Of a stretch of DNA of 64,000 nt, positions 25,946 through 37,385 are shown piece after piece. The position numbers and the translations under genes were made by a program. Source of the stretch: Fontisubflavum oceani. GTDB lineage: Bacteria > Pseudomonadota > Alphaproteobacteria > Rhodobacterales > Rhodobacteraceae. Below the pieces are notes generated by a model that saw only the letters and a program-made list of their open reading frames with translations, was not told the DNA's origin and ran no database searches. The stretch lies in contig NZ_CP129111.1 of assembly GCF_030407165.1 (NCBI RefSeq), forward strand, positions 1,364,001 through 1,428,000. The letters run 5' to 3'. Within the stretch, counting starts at the first letter, position 1; the number at the start of each line of letters is the position of its first letter.

Positions 25946-26515
25946 CTAGGGGCGGGTCGGCGACAAGAAGCGCGCGGCCATGTAGCCAACTCGGCCGGAC
26001 TCGATATCGCGGATTTGGGTCCAGCCGCCGGCGACCTCTTCGATCAGTTCGGCCTCAGCGCCGAAGCCAAGCGCGACCACCACAGGGTTCGCGGTGGAGG
26101 GGCCTGCGCGCATATTCACCCGGCCGCCGGTGACAAAGACCGTCTCGCGGATGGGCGGCGCGATCGCTTCCGCATTCTCCGGCTCCACCTGCCGAGCCAG
26201 GCGGACCATCTCATTGGCCGTGTCGACGGGCCGGATCACGGCGGTCACCTCGATCATCTCACCATCGGGGCCCAAAACGACCATCGCAGGCGCAGGCTCT
26301 GCTGTGGCGGGTGCCAAGATCCCCTCTTCAAGCGGCTCGGTCGATGCGATCTGTACCTCCTCGCTTGCATCGGCGGTGGGAAGGTTGGCGGCGGGGTCAA
26401 ACGCGGCCTGGGTGGCTACCTCAGGTGTTGTCTGCGGCTGAACCGGCACCGCTTCAGGCAAAACAATCATGCCCACATAAATCAACGCGCAAAGCGCAAT
26501 CGTCCATCGGATCAT
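25946..26515 (-). CDS. SH3 domain-containing periplasmic protein
   Basis: A 189-residue protein with an N-terminal hydrophobic segment (IRWTIALCALIYVGMIVL), a Pro/Ala/Glu-rich linker, and a C-terminal bacterial SH3 domain beginning VTGGRVNMRAGPSTANPVV near residue 138 and ending GYMAARFLSP. Such domains bind peptidoglycan peptides or mediate envelope protein contacts. The ATG at 26515 is preferred to the upstream one at 26548, as it begins the membrane segment. It diverges from parC with about 140 bases between. Confidence 0.85.
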   Translation of the reverse strand: MIRWTIALCALIYVGMIVLPEAVPVQPQTTPEVATQAAFDPAANLPTADASEEVQIASTEPLEEGILAPATAEPAPAMVVLGPDGEMIEVTAVIRPVDTANEMVRLARQVEPENAEAIAPPIRETVFVTGGRVNMRAGPSTANPVVVALGFGAEAELIEEVAGGWTQIRDIESGRVGYMAARFLSPTRP

Positions 26516-26656
26516 GGCAGTAATCCTTGAATAGAAGTCTTCAAACAATATCGGCAGTTTATTGCCGGTTGGCTGATTCTGATACGGGGAAAAAACACCG
26601 GCGCGTCGCTTTTGGTTGCTTTACGGTGGATCGGTCCTTGCGTATCAAGGGGTCAG

Positions 26657-28959
26657 ATGAGCGAGCAGAACACGCCAGAGCAAAACAAAAACACAAGCGA
26701 ATCGCTGAGTCGGGCGATTGGCTCTCGATACCTGCAATATGCGCTCTCGACGATCATGCACCGGGCCTTGCCTGACGCGCGCGATGGGTTGAAGCCGGTG
26801 CACCGGCGCATCCTTTATGCGATGCGGGAGCTGCGTCTGGCGTCCAATGGCGGCTACCGGAAATCGGCGAAGATCTCCGGCGATGTGATGGGCAACTATC
26901 ACCCGCATGGCGATGCCGCGATCTATGACGCGATGGCGCGTTTGGCGCAGGATTTCACCATTCGCTATCCCCTGGTCGATGGGCAGGGCAATTTCGGCAA
27001 TATCGATGGCGATAACCCGGCGGCCAGCCGTTATACCGAAGCGCGGATGACCTCCGTGGCTGAGGCGTTGCTCGAAGGATTGGCCGAGAACGCCGTCGAC
27101 TTCCGGGACAACTACGATGGCACCTTGCAGGAACCGGAGGTTCTGCCGGCGGCTTTGCCGAACCTGCTCGCGAATGGCTCCAGCGGCATCGCCGTGGGTA
27201 TGGCCACGAATATCCCGCCGCATAATCTTGATGAGCTGATCGAGGCCTGCCTGCATCTGATCAAAACGCCCGATGCCCGCGACGACACGCTTCTGAACTA
27301 TGTCAAAGGCCCGGATTTCCCCACCGGCGGCGTGATCGTCGAGCCGCCTGAGAGCATGGCCGAGACCTATCGGACGGGCCGGGGGCCTTCCGCCTGCGTG
27401 CCAAATGGGAGGTCGAGGAGCTTGGCCGGGGCCAGTGGCAGGTCGTGGTCACCGAGATCCCTTATCAGGTGCAGAAATCCAAGCTGATCGAGAAGCTCGC
27501 CGAACTGATCCAGACCAAGAAAATCCCGATTCTGGCTGATGTGCGTGACGAAAGCGCCGATGACATCCGGATCGTTCTGGAGCCGCGCGCCAAGACCGTC
27601 GACAAAGACCTGTTGATGGGCATGCTCTACCGCAATTCCGACCTGGAAACCCGGTTCTCGCTCAATATGAACGTGTTGATCGACGGGCGAACACCCAAGG
27701 TCTGCTCCTTGAAAGAGGTGTTGCGCGCTTTCCTCGATCATCGCCGCGATGTGCTGATCCGCCGGTCCCGGCACCGGTTGGAGAAGATCGATCATCGGTT
27801 GGAAGTGCTCGAAGGCTTCATCATCGCCTTCCTCAATCTCGACCGGGTGATCGACATTATCCGCTATGATGACGACCCGAAAGCCGCGCTGATGCGCGAG
27901 GATTGGGGTCGCGATTTTGTCCGCGCCACGTCTGAGGCGGATTACAAAACACCGCCGCCCGGCGAGGGCGAATTGACCGAGGTGCAGGCCGAAGCGATCC
28001 TCAACATGCGGCTGCGCAGCTTGCGGCGGCTCGAAGAGATGGAACTCTTGCGTGAGCAAGAGGCGCTGATGGAAGAGCGCGCGGGTCTGGAAGACCTCCT
28101 CGAAAACGAGAGCATCCAGTGGTCGCATATCGCAGACCAACTCCGCGAAACCCGCAAGCAATTTGGCAAAACCTCCGAATTCGGTGCCCGCCGCACGCAA
28201 TTTGCCCAGGCCGGAGAGGTCGAAGAGGTGCCGCTTGAGGCGATGATTGAGCGCGAGCCGATCACGGTGGTCTGCTCACAGATGGGCTGGATCCGCGCGA
28301 TGAAGGGCCATATCGACCTGACATCTGAGTTGAAGTTCCGCGACGGGGACGGGCCGCGCTTCGCATTCCACGCGGAAACAACCGACAAACTGCTCAGTTT
28401 TGGAAACAATGGCCGGTTTTACACGATTTCTGCCACAAATTTGCCCGGAGGCCGTGGGATGGGGGAACCCGTCCGCCTGATGGTGGATATGCCCAATGAG
28501 GTCGAAATCGTGGATCTGTTCATTCATCAGCCTGACGGCAAATTGTTGGTGGCCTCTTCGGCCGGCGACGGCTTTGTCGTGCCGCAGGCCGATGTGGTGG
28601 CGCAGACACGCGCAGGCAAACAGGTGCTGAATGTGAAAGGCGATGTGACCGCAAAGGTCTGCACCGCCCTGGCACCGGGCGATGATCACATCGCCACCGT
28701 AGGTGAGAACCGCAAGGTTCTGGTGTTCCCGCTGGAGGAGCTGCCCGAGATGGGCCGCGGCAAAGGTGTCCGCCTACAAAAGTACAAAGACGGGGGCCTT
28801 TCCGACGCCCGCGCCTTTGCTCTGTCCGAGGGCTTGAGCTGGAGCGATCCAGCAGGCCGCACGCGGACGGAGGCCGATTTGACCGAATGGATGGGCAAGC
28901 GCGCCAGCGCTGGCCGTATGGCCCCGCGCGGCTTTCCACGGGACAATCGGTTTACCTAA
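26657..28959 (+). CDS. parC: DNA topoisomerase IV subunit A (apparent frameshift)
   Basis: Breakage-rejoining subunit of topoisomerase IV, which decatenates daughter chromosomes. The N-terminus has the gyrase A-type core: DGLKPVHRRILYAM, GNYHPHGDAAIYD (quinolone-determining region) and the active tyrosine in AASRYTEARMT near residue 127. The C-terminal part has the ParC-like beta-pinwheel segments and no GyrA box. At 27381-27385 a run of five G should be six: with one added G the protein reads TGRGAFRLRAKWEVEEL and continues for 767 residues. Because ParC is essential, a sequence error is most likely. The start at 26657 follows AAGGGG. Confidence 0.93.
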
Positions 28960-28968
28960 AGAGGCGGC

Positions 28969-30222
28969 ATGTCGGCACTCAAAACGGAATTTGGCGGCGG
29001 GCGGGGCGACCTGTTTCAGTTGGCTATGAAAACCGGATTTCTGACGGCGTTGACCTTCGGTCTCTACCGGTTCTGGCAGACCACGCGCTTTCGGCGCTGG
29101 TATTGGTCGGCGGTTCGGCCCGGCGGCACCCCGATGGAATATACCGGCACCGGCGCGGAGAAGTTCATTGGCTTTCTCTTCGCGATCATCCTTTTGGCGC
29201 TCTACCTGGCGTTCTTCAATGTGGTGGCGATGTTCATCACCATCCGTCTGAGCGCAAACACCCCAGGCATCTTAGAGTATGGGGCCGCTGCGACACCTTT
29301 GGCGTTGATCCCGATCATCTTCATGGCGCGTTATCGCGCCCGGCGTTACATCATGTCACGCAGCCGCTGGCGCGGCATCCGTTTTGGCATGTCGGCGGGG
29401 GCCTGGGGGTATGCCTGGCGGGCCTGTCTCTATTCGGCATTGGCGTTCCTCACGCTTGGCCTGCTTTGGCCGCTGCGCACATTCCAGCTTGAGAAATACC
29501 TCACTGATCGGAGCTGGTTCGGCAACGCGCGTTTCACCCAGTTCGGCAGTTTCTGGCAGCTCTACGGCCCCTTGATCCCGTTCTTGATCTGCTTCTGGGG
29601 CACGCTGGCGCTTTATGGCTATGGATTGAGCTATGTCCTTCCCGCCATGCTTGAGTCGATCTCGCGTGGCATTCCAATGGTGGCGAGTAATGCGCCTGCT
29701 TGGCCGTTCTTGGTCGGCAACCTGGGGATTCTTCTGACCTTTCTGTTCGCGATCTATTACCGCGTCGCGAGTTTCCGAGTGATGGCGGCGATGAAGACCC
29801 TCGGTGACGGGTTGGAGTTCGACATTCACCCCCGCACCCGGACCCTGGTGCGCATCCATATTATCGGTGGCATCTTGACGAACCTGGCCACAAGCGTGGC
29901 CGCAACGATCGTGATTGTCGCCGCGATTGCCATCGGCATGGGGATTGGCATCTCGCTGCCGAGCGGGCCTTCGGCACCGGTTCCAGAGCCGTCGGTTATC
30001 CTCGCGCTGACGCTGCTTTTCGTTATTTCGCTGGTGGTCATTATCGTCTTCTACAACGTGTTCCGGCAGATTTTCATAACGTTTCCGATGGTGCGCCATG
30101 TGGCGGAGACCTTGGAAATCCACGAGCCGTCGCTGCTCAGCACCATCCGTCAGCGGGATCGCGATGATACCCGGGATGCGGGTGGCTTTGCCGAAGCGCT
30201 GAACGTCGGAGGAGCCTTCTGA
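28969..30222 (+). CDS. DUF898 (YjgN family) membrane protein
   Basis: A 417-residue polytopic protein of the DUF898/YjgN family, with about eight to ten helices. The motif TFGLYRFWQTTRFRRWYW near residue 20 is repeated in kind as LTLGLLWPLRTFQLEKYL near residue 165, a duplicated unit of the family. The function is unknown. It begins nine bases after parC and its stop overlaps the start of the M48 peptidase gene (TGATG at 30220-30224). The DUF898-M48 pair is conserved in Rhodobacteraceae, so the two probably act together at the membrane. Confidence 0.88.
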   Translation: MSALKTEFGGGRGDLFQLAMKTGFLTALTFGLYRFWQTTRFRRWYWSAVRPGGTPMEYTGTGAEKFIGFLFAIILLALYLAFFNVVAMFITIRLSANTPGILEYGAAATPLALIPIIFMARYRARRYIMSRSRWRGIRFGMSAGAWGYAWRACLYSALAFLTLGLLWPLRTFQLEKYLTDRSWFGNARFTQFGSFWQLYGPLIPFLICFWGTLALYGYGLSYVLPAMLESISRGIPMVASNAPAWPFLVGNLGILLTFLFAIYYRVASFRVMAAMKTLGDGLEFDIHPRTRTLVRIHIIGGILTNLATSVAATIVIVAAIAIGMGIGISLPSGPSAPVPEPSVILALTLLFVISLVVIIVFYNVFRQIFITFPMVRHVAETLEIHEPSLLSTIRQRDRDDTRDAGGFAEALNVGGAF

Positions 30223-31394
30223 TGGAGTATGCGATCCGCAATCAGGCTTTCGCCGACAAAATGGCGATGAGCTATGCCGAGTTTTTTGACGGGATCACCC
30301 CGATGGTTCAACGCGTCAGCCTGCGGGTCTCGGGGCAGGGTGATGCGGCGGTTCTTGAGCTGAAAAACGTCGAAACCCATGCGGAGATCCGGTGGCGGCT
30401 GGCCGATATCCGACAGGTGCCGGATCAAGCCCGCGAGGACGCGTTTATTTTCACGCCCGACAATGACGCGCCGGCGCGGCTGGTGATCCGCGAGGCGGAG
30501 GCGTTGCGCGAGCTGGTCACGGCCCTGCCCGATCTGAAGACACTGGGCGCGCCGAAAGGCTCGTGGCGGAAAATGGTCGGCATGGTTGCGGCGGCGGTTG
30601 TGGCCTTTGGCGCGATCCTGTTCGGCCTGATCCCCGTTATGGCCGATCGCGGCGCGGAGCTCATTCCGCCCGAGACCGAGATGGCGCTCGGGCAGGGTTT
30701 GTTTGAGCAAATCTATCCAGCCATGGGGGCCTATGAGTGCACCGATCCGGCGGGTCAGGCGGCGTTGGATCGGATGCAAGCACGGCTGACGCGCGGGCTC
30801 GATCTGCCCTATCCGATCCAGACGCGCGTGGTCAGCGAGCCATCGCTCAACGCCACCGCCTTGCCCGGCGGGCATGTGACTTTCCACCGTGGCTTGATCG
30901 AGGCGGCGCAAAGCCCCGAAGAGGTGGCGGCGGTTTTGGCGCATGAGATCGGCCATGTGGCGCATCGCGATGGCACCCGTGCCGTGCTGCGCACGATGGG
31001 CTCCTTTGGGATCATCGGGCTGGTCTATGGCGATTTTCTGGGTGGGTCGGCCATGGCGGCGGTGTCGCAGCAATTGATCACCTCCTCCTATAGCCGCGAG
31101 GCCGAAGAGCGCGCCGATGCCTATGCGCATGAGCTTCTGGCGCGCGAAGGGATTTCTCCGGGAGCCTTGGGGGTGTTCTTCCAGCGGATACGGGACCAAG
31201 GGTTGGATATGGATCTGGGGGTGTTCCAACATCTGAGCACGCATCCGGAGACTCTGACCCGGATCGAAGCCTCCGCTGCGGCTGCGGCGGTTGGGTTCAC
31301 GCCTGGCGACCCCGTGCTGTCGGCGGAGGACTGGGCCGCGTTGCAGCGGATCTGCGGCGGCAGTGCGCCTCTGTCGGGAGGCACAAAGGGCTGA
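30222..31394 (+). CDS. M48 family membrane metallopeptidase
   Basis: Zinc peptidase of the M48 (HtpX/Oma1/BepA-like) family. The zinc motif is HEIGHVAHRDG near residue 241, and the third ligand is provided by the later EAEERADAYAHELL region. Substrate-facing NATALPGGHVTFHRGLI precedes the motif as usual. A single hydrophobic segment near residues 110-130 anchors the protein, with the protease domain following it. The length of 390 is within range. Coupled to the DUF898 gene upstream; likely envelope quality control. Confidence 0.9.
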   Translation: MEYAIRNQAFADKMAMSYAEFFDGITPMVQRVSLRVSGQGDAAVLELKNVETHAEIRWRLADIRQVPDQAREDAFIFTPDNDAPARLVIREAEALRELVTALPDLKTLGAPKGSWRKMVGMVAAAVVAFGAILFGLIPVMADRGAELIPPETEMALGQGLFEQIYPAMGAYECTDPAGQAALDRMQARLTRGLDLPYPIQTRVVSEPSLNATALPGGHVTFHRGLIEAAQSPEEVAAVLAHEIGHVAHRDGTRAVLRTMGSFGIIGLVYGDFLGGSAMAAVSQQLITSSYSREAEERADAYAHELLAREGISPGALGVFFQRIRDQGLDMDLGVFQHLSTHPETLTRIEASAAAAAVGFTPGDPVLSAEDWAALQRICGGSAPLSGGTKG

Positions 31395-31615
31395 TCCCTC
31401 GGCGCATATCGTCAAATTGAGCGCCTGACGGCGCAAGCTTCTCCCTCGCCTGCACCCTTTCAGGGTTTGGCTCAGGCGGGCGCTCGCCGAACAGAAACCG
31501 GACCATAACGAGCGGTGCCCTTTCGGCATCTCTCTGCTGCCGGATATGGCGGTATCGTTGCGCGAGGCGGTATGCTGCGCTAAGGCTAAGCGGCTGCTCA
31601 TCCAGGGGGAACCGC

Positions 31616-32398
31616 ATGCGCATTATGACCCGTCTTGCCGCGATTGGCCTGTGTCTGTTTCTGGCCGCCTGCGCCGCGCCGGATCCGCTTGAGGAAGAGT
31701 TGCCCGATATGGGGGACTTCCGCCTCGCCTTTAACATCGTGGTGGCCGACAACATGCAGCAGGTGCCCCCGTCGCGCCGTGCGACACCCGAGGAATGGGA
31801 AGAGGCAATGACAGCCGAGATCGACCGCCGGTTTGGCAGCTATGAGGGGGACCGGCTCTATCATATCGCGATCAATATTGACGGGTACTCCCTTGCGCCC
31901 CCGGGCATTCCGGTGGTGCTGGCTCCGAAGTCGATCCTGGTGATCTCCGCCAATGTCTGGGATGACGAGTTGCAAGCCAAGCTGCATGAAGAACCAAACC
32001 AGATCACGGTGTTCGAAGGGGCCAGTGCGGCCTCGGTCATTGGATCAGGTCTTGTGCGGTCGCGGGAGGAACAGATGCAGATTCTGGCCCGTAATGCCGC
32101 GCGCCGGGTGCAACTCTGGATGCTGGAAAACCCCGAATGGTTCAATCTCGACCCTGACCTTGCGGCCACGGATGCGGCCGAAGTCGCCGCCATTGCCGAG
32201 GCGGAGGAGCCCGATCTGGAAACAGAGGCCGAAACCGAAGATTTGGGCGCTGAGACTGCAACCGCAGACGATGTAGAGGCCTCCGAAATAGACGCCGTTG
32301 TTGATCCCTCTGCCGAGACGCCCGCGTCTGGCGCGGTGGAGAGTGCCACCTGTGATCCCCTGGTTTCGGACGATTGCCCGGAGCCCATCAGCAACTGA
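31616..32398 (+). CDS. Predicted lipoprotein with acidic C-terminal tail
   Basis: A 260-residue protein not assigned to a named family. A signal peptide ends in a lipobox, FLAAC (Cys at residue 20). Residues 30-190 form a folded domain with RRFGSYEGDRLYHIAINIDGY and a final LWMLENPEWFNL. From residue 195 the tail is low-complexity Glu/Ala/Asp. Homologous lipoproteins occur in marine Rhodobacteraceae as hypothetical proteins. ATG codons at 31616 and 31625 are both possible. It lies between the M48 gene and a stand-alone tuf gene. Confidence 0.75.
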   Translation: MRIMTRLAAIGLCLFLAACAAPDPLEEELPDMGDFRLAFNIVVADNMQQVPPSRRATPEEWEEAMTAEIDRRFGSYEGDRLYHIAINIDGYSLAPPGIPVVLAPKSILVISANVWDDELQAKLHEEPNQITVFEGASAASVIGSGLVRSREEQMQILARNAARRVQLWMLENPEWFNLDPDLAATDAAEVAAIAEAEEPDLETEAETEDLGAETATADDVEASEIDAVVDPSAETPASGAVESATCDPLVSDDCPEPISN

Positions 32399-32401
32399 CG
32401 C

Positions 32402-32430
32402 TTGATTTTTCTCCCGCATCTGAGTAACGA
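32402..32430 (+). promoter_or_regulatory. Candidate promoter for the stand-alone tuf gene
   Basis: TTGATT (32402-32407) and TAACGA (32425-32430) are separated by 17 bases, matching the sigma-70 layout. They lie just after the preceding stop codon and 58 bases before the tuf start. Since tuf here is not preceded by fusA, a dedicated promoter is required. Confidence 0.45.
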
Positions 32431-32487
32431 GCGCGCGATGTTGAACCGGGCTCGATATGGCCCCCTAAACGACGAGGCGCCACGGGA

Positions 32488-33663
<1,176 letters not shown>

Positions 33664-33695
33664 CATAAAGGGCGACAACGCCTTTCGACCAAAAG

Positions 33696-33730
33696 GAAGG
33701 GGCCGCATCATGCGGCCCCTTCTGTGTTTT
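33696..33730 (+). terminator. Rho-independent terminator after tuf copy 1
   Basis: GAAGGGGCCGCA (33696-33707) and TGCGGCCCCTTC (33711-33722) form a perfect 12-pair stem with a three-base loop, followed by TGTGTTTT. The left flank is AAAAGG, giving a short T run on the other strand too, so it may also serve the converging small gene at 33742. Confidence 0.8.
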
Positions 33731-33741
33731 AGGTGCGATGC

Positions 33742-33996
33742 TTATTCGTTGACGAACACATCGATCGACCGGCGCATCTCGCCAGCGCTGTCGCCATTGG
33801 CGAGCATCTGTTGCACAAGACGCAGCTCTGCAATTGTCAGGTTTTCCAGGCCTTCCGTTTCGATACCCCGGCTCGACAGCTCTCCTTCCAGGGCCTCCAT
33901 CAAGGCATCAATCTCGGCCTCCATGGCAAAGCTGGCTGGCGCAAGCCCCACGGACAGGGTTGCGGCCAGGGCAAGTGCGGTCAAAGTCGCTTTCAT
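33742..33996 (-). CDS. Small secreted helical protein of unknown function
   Basis: An 84-residue protein with a signal peptide (MKATLTALALAATLSVGLAPASFAM, cleavage near residue 23), leaving a mature acidic helical segment of about 60 residues. The ATG at 33996 is chosen because GAGGAG lies seven bases upstream; the open frame begins two codons earlier with TTG. No family recognised. It resembles in size and layout the small secreted protein at 37382, though they are not obviously related. Confidence 0.7.
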   Translation of the reverse strand: MKATLTALALAATLSVGLAPASFAMEAEIDALMEALEGELSSRGIETEGLENLTIAELRLVQQMLANGDSAGEMRRSIDVFVNE

Positions 33997-34347
33997 TATC
34001 AATCTCCTCAGATTGTCTTGGTTTCACAAGGCGCGGGGTTGTCTGCCCCGCACGCACAACATCGGGAGTTGGATCACCCCGGTAAAAACACCATTTTCCT
34101 CACGCTCCCTCGCGCAGGGTTTGGTTGCTTGGCAGTGGCTGTGAAGAGAGCGTGATCAAAGGCGATGGATCGGCGTCATTGCTTTGATAAAGAACCACAA
34201 ATTCCTTCACATTCCGGCCACTCTGCGTGAGCAGTATGCGTCTTCAGCGCGGCCTCGGCCCCCGGTTGTGCAAAGGTTGCAACGCAACACCATTCCGTGT
34301 GTCAAAACGCTGTGATCGTCTTGGGGGCCGTTGCTCACCAGCGCGTC
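33997..34347. other. Intergenic region of about 350 bases, no gene seen
   Basis: Lies between the divergent small secreted gene and the terminator of msrB. It contains the promoter region of the small gene at its left end. No frame shows protein-like composition. A GGTTGCAACGCAACACC stretch near 34276 is the only noticeable local symmetry. Confidence 0.5.
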
Positions 34348-34381
34348 AAAAAACCCCTGGTCTGTGTTACAAGACCAGGGG
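34348..34381 (-). terminator. Rho-independent terminator of msrB
   Basis: CCCCTGGTCT (34354-34363) pairs with AGACCAGGGG (34372-34381) in a perfect 10-pair stem. On the minus strand the stem is followed by six T residues (34353-34348). It lies about 50 bases after the msrB stop. Confidence 0.88.
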
Positions 34382-34432
34382 CAAGGGGCAGTGAAACCAG
34401 AGCGGGCAGCGACTCAGTCTTGTGCTGATCGG

Positions 34433-34999
34433 TTAGGCGAGCTGGAAATCCAGGCTGGTGCCATTGATGCAGTGCAACACCTGGCCCTCGATCGCCACGA
34501 TATGGCCCAGATGGCTGCCGCAGCGACGGCAATGCGCTTCGACAAAGGCTTGATCGGGATCGCCATTGCCCATGTCTGCGCTGGCTTCTTCGGTGACCTC
34601 CGCATCGGGCGGCTGCGGGCCAGAATCGATGCCGGTCAGCACGGCGTTGGGCCGCGAATGGTGAAAGAACACCCAGCCCATTGGCAAGATGACCTTCCAA
34701 TCGCTGTCATAGAGCGTCAGGTCGCAGCCGCGGCAGCAATAGGTCCCGGCGCGGGTCTCCTGCCAAAGCGGGCTGGAGCGCGGCACTTCCGTTTGGTTGA
34801 GCCGCATGACTTGAAACTCTTGCTCGCTCAACCGGCTCAGCCATTCCGAGAAGCTGCGAGTGACCTCATATTGAAACTCTTCGGAGCCGCCGGCGGCTGG
34901 CTGCGAGGCGGCGCTGGCTTGCCCGGCAAGCAAGCTGGCCGCCGATGTGGCGGTGGCCGTGGCCAGAAACCGGCGGCGGGGGAGGTTTGGTAAAGACAT
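34433..34999 (-). CDS. msrB: Peptide-methionine (R)-S-oxide reductase, Tat-exported
   Basis: Reduces methionine-R-sulfoxide in proteins. The 188-residue protein starts with a twin-arginine signal (NLPRRRFLATATA) and cleavage near residue 31, so it should act in the periplasm. Zinc cysteine pairs are in YCCRGCDLTLYDSDWK (residues 89 and 92) and HCRRCGSHLGH (157 and 160); the catalytic cysteine is in LHCING (177). The segment that is normally GWPSF... reads GWVFFHHSRPNAV, and the following loop is enlarged, so this is a divergent member. AGGAG lies seven bases before the chosen start. Confidence 0.87.
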   Translation of the reverse strand: MSLPNLPRRRFLATATATSAASLLAGQASAASQPAAGGSEEFQYEVTRSFSEWLSRLSEQEFQVMRLNQTEVPRSSPLWQETRAGTYCCRGCDLTLYDSDWKVILPMGWVFFHHSRPNAVLTGIDSGPQPPDAEVTEEASADMGNGDPDQAFVEAHCRRCGSHLGHIVAIEGQVLHCINGTSLDFQLA

Positions 35000-35124
35000 T
35001 CGGGTTCTCCTGGTGCTTGGGAGTCCAGGATAGGTCCGGGGGTGATAACGGCCCAACCAAGCCTGCGTGACGGGCCGTGATGGGCTGATCGCTTTTTGGT
35101 GAAACGGGCCCGCGACGGGTGGGC

Positions 35125-35859
35125 TCAAAGCTGCGGTGTCGCGTGCCCCACGCGCGCGTCACATTCGGCGCTGACCGCGTTCATGAAATCCCCCAGCTCG
35201 ACGGCCAGCGCGTCTGCCTCGGCCGCGTCCAACCGGCGCGGCACTGCGCGGTCCCAACGGCGCCACATCAGCTCCACCCGGGTGAAGGGCAGGGGGAACA
35301 TCAACCTATCCCAGGTGGGCCAGCTCCAATAGCGCCGCGCCGAGAATGTGAACACGAAAACAGGGATTTGCGTGGCCCGCGCCCATTGGATCGGCGTGAC
35401 TTTGGCAACACGGGGCGGGCCTTGCGGGCCATCGGGCGAGATGCCGATCGAAATCCCATTCTGCAAGCCGCGCAGCACATCGCGGATTGCGCCTGCGCCC
35501 AACATCCCGCGTTTCATCGGCATGGTTTCATAGCCAAACGCCCGGTGTATCCAGCCCACCAGCCGCCCGGCCCGGCCATCGGATGTCAAGCTCCGGCAGG
35601 GCGCTTGGCTCAGGTCGAACATCCAAGGTGTCAGCATCAAACGCTGATGCCAGCAGACGATCAAAACTGCGCCATCTGTCTCTAGGGCCTCGGCGACGGC
35701 CTCCCAACCATCGTCACGCCCGCGTGAGGTGGCCCGCACCAGCCGCATATATCCGCCGAACAGCGCCGCAACCGCTCGGTTCGAGCGCGGATGATCGGCG
35801 ATGCGTTTGCGAAGGCTCATGAGCAGGCTGCGAGGTCCGTTGGCGGGTCCAGGTGACAT
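35125..35859 (-). CDS. DUF374-type lysophospholipid acyltransferase-like protein
   Basis: A 244-residue protein related to the DUF374 (KdsA-neighbourhood) acyltransferase-like group. It has VLIVCWHQRLMLTPW near residue 68, with HQ in place of the NHxxxxD of PlsC, MKRGMLGAGAIRDVL near residue 116 and ISIGISPDGPQGPPR near residue 137, the conserved PDGPxGP motif. These are typical of family members thought to act on lipid A or phospholipids. The start at 35859 is preferred because GGAGAG lies seven bases upstream; 35820 is an alternative. Diverges from gnd. Confidence 0.83.
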   Translation of the reverse strand: MSPGPANGPRSLLMSLRKRIADHPRSNRAVAALFGGYMRLVRATSRGRDDGWEAVAEALETDGAVLIVCWHQRLMLTPWMFDLSQAPCRSLTSDGRAGRLVGWIHRAFGYETMPMKRGMLGAGAIRDVLRGLQNGISIGISPDGPQGPPRVAKVTPIQWARATQIPVFVFTFSARRYWSWPTWDRLMFPLPFTRVELMWRRWDRAVPRRLDAAEADALAVELGDFMNAVSAECDARVGHATPQL

Positions 35860-35974
35860 GGCCGGTCTCTCCGCGCGGGTCAATCCCATGCCGATCGGTC
35901 TCGGCACTGGCGGTGGCGCGTCCTGCCCGCTAGGGTCGGATCAAACGCGACATCTCAGGGACAGGGCAAACCCC

Positions 35975-37385
35975 ATGGCAGAGCAAGCAGAGATCGGCCT
36001 CATCGGCCTTGGCACGATGGGCGGCAATCTGGCGTTGAACATCGCCGAGAATGGCCACCAGATCGCCGTTTTCAACCGGACCTATGCGCGGACTGAGGCG
36101 TTTCTGGCCGAGGCAGGCCCGCTGGCGGGCCGCCTGACGCCAGCCGAGACGCTGGAAGGCTTCGTTGCCGCGCTGCAATCGCCGCGCCGGATCATCCTAC
36201 TGGTACCGGCGGGCAAACCGGTCGATGACCAGATCGCGGCGCTGAAACCGCTCCTCGACCCCGGGGATGTGATCATCGATGGCGGCAATTCCGACTGGCG
36301 TGACACCAATCGCCGCGCCGCTGACTCAGCACCCTTGATCTATTTGGGCCTTGGCGTCTCCGGCGGGGCCGAGGGCGCACGTCATGGTCCGTCGATGATG
36401 GCCGGCGGCACTGGCGAGGCCTATGCCATGGTTGCGCCGGTTCTTGAGGCCATCGCCGCCGATTTCCAGGGCGCCGCCTTGTGTTGCGCATTTGGGGCCG
36501 GGCGGGGCCGGGCATTACGTGAAGATGGTCCATAACGGCATCGAATATGCCGATATGCAGATGATTGCCGAGATTTACGGACTGATGCGGGACGGGCTGG
36601 GTCTGACCGCGCCAGAGATGGCACCGATCTTCAGCCGCTGGAACGAGGGCGTCTTGCGGTCTTACTTGATCGAGATCACCGCCGAGATTGCAGGGACACA
36701 GGACCCCGCGACCGGCCAATCGATGCTGGATGTGATCGCCGACCGTGCCGGGCAGAAAGGCACCGGACGCTGGACGGTGATGGATGCCCAAGATCGCGGT
36801 GCGCCGTTGCCCGCGGTGGAGGCGGCGGTGACAGCGCGGGTTCTGTCCTCGCGCGCTGAGGATCGCGGGGCGGGGGAGGCGCTTTATGGCGCCGGGCCGA
36901 TGGCGCTGCCACGCGATGCACTAACCGAGGCGATGATGGAAGGCGCGCTGATCGCTGGCAAGATCATCGCTTATGCCCAAGGCTTTGAGCTGCTGGCGAA
37001 GGCCAGCGCCGAAGAGTCCTGGGATATGCCTCTGCCCCGGGTCGCGGAGATCTGGCGCGCGGGCTGCATCATCCGTTCAGCGATGCTTGACGATATGGCG
37101 GCGGCATTGGGCGAGGCGGCGGATCGCGCGCTGATCATGGCACCGCATTTCGCGTCTCTGATGACGCAGCACCACACCGCTCTCCGCCAGACCGTCAGCT
37201 TGGCCGCCGCTCATGGCATCGCCGTGCCCGCGCTCTCTTCCGCGCTTGGCTATTTCGATACGATGCGCACCGCACGCGGCACCGCCAATATGCTTCAGGC
37301 ACAGCGGGATTTCTTTGGTCAACACGGGTTCGAGCGGCTCGACCGTCCGGGCGAGAGCGGGTTTCACGGCCCTTGGGTCGATTAA
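35975..37385 (+). CDS. gnd: 6-phosphogluconate dehydrogenase, decarboxylating (apparent frameshift)
   Basis: Oxidises 6-phosphogluconate to ribulose 5-phosphate and CO2 in the pentose phosphate pathway. The N-terminus has IGLIGLGTMGGNLALNIAENG and NRT; IIDGGNSDW and LGVSGGAEGARHGPSMM follow, then, in another frame, GHYVKMVHNGIEYADMQ with the catalytic Lys and the C-terminal domain ending GFHGPWVD. One base too many lies in the GCGCCGCC stretch at 36471-36478; removing one gives QGAPCVAHLGPGGAGHYVK and a 469-residue protein of normal length. Real inactivation cannot be excluded but the pattern matches the errors in essential genes. Confidence 0.92.
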
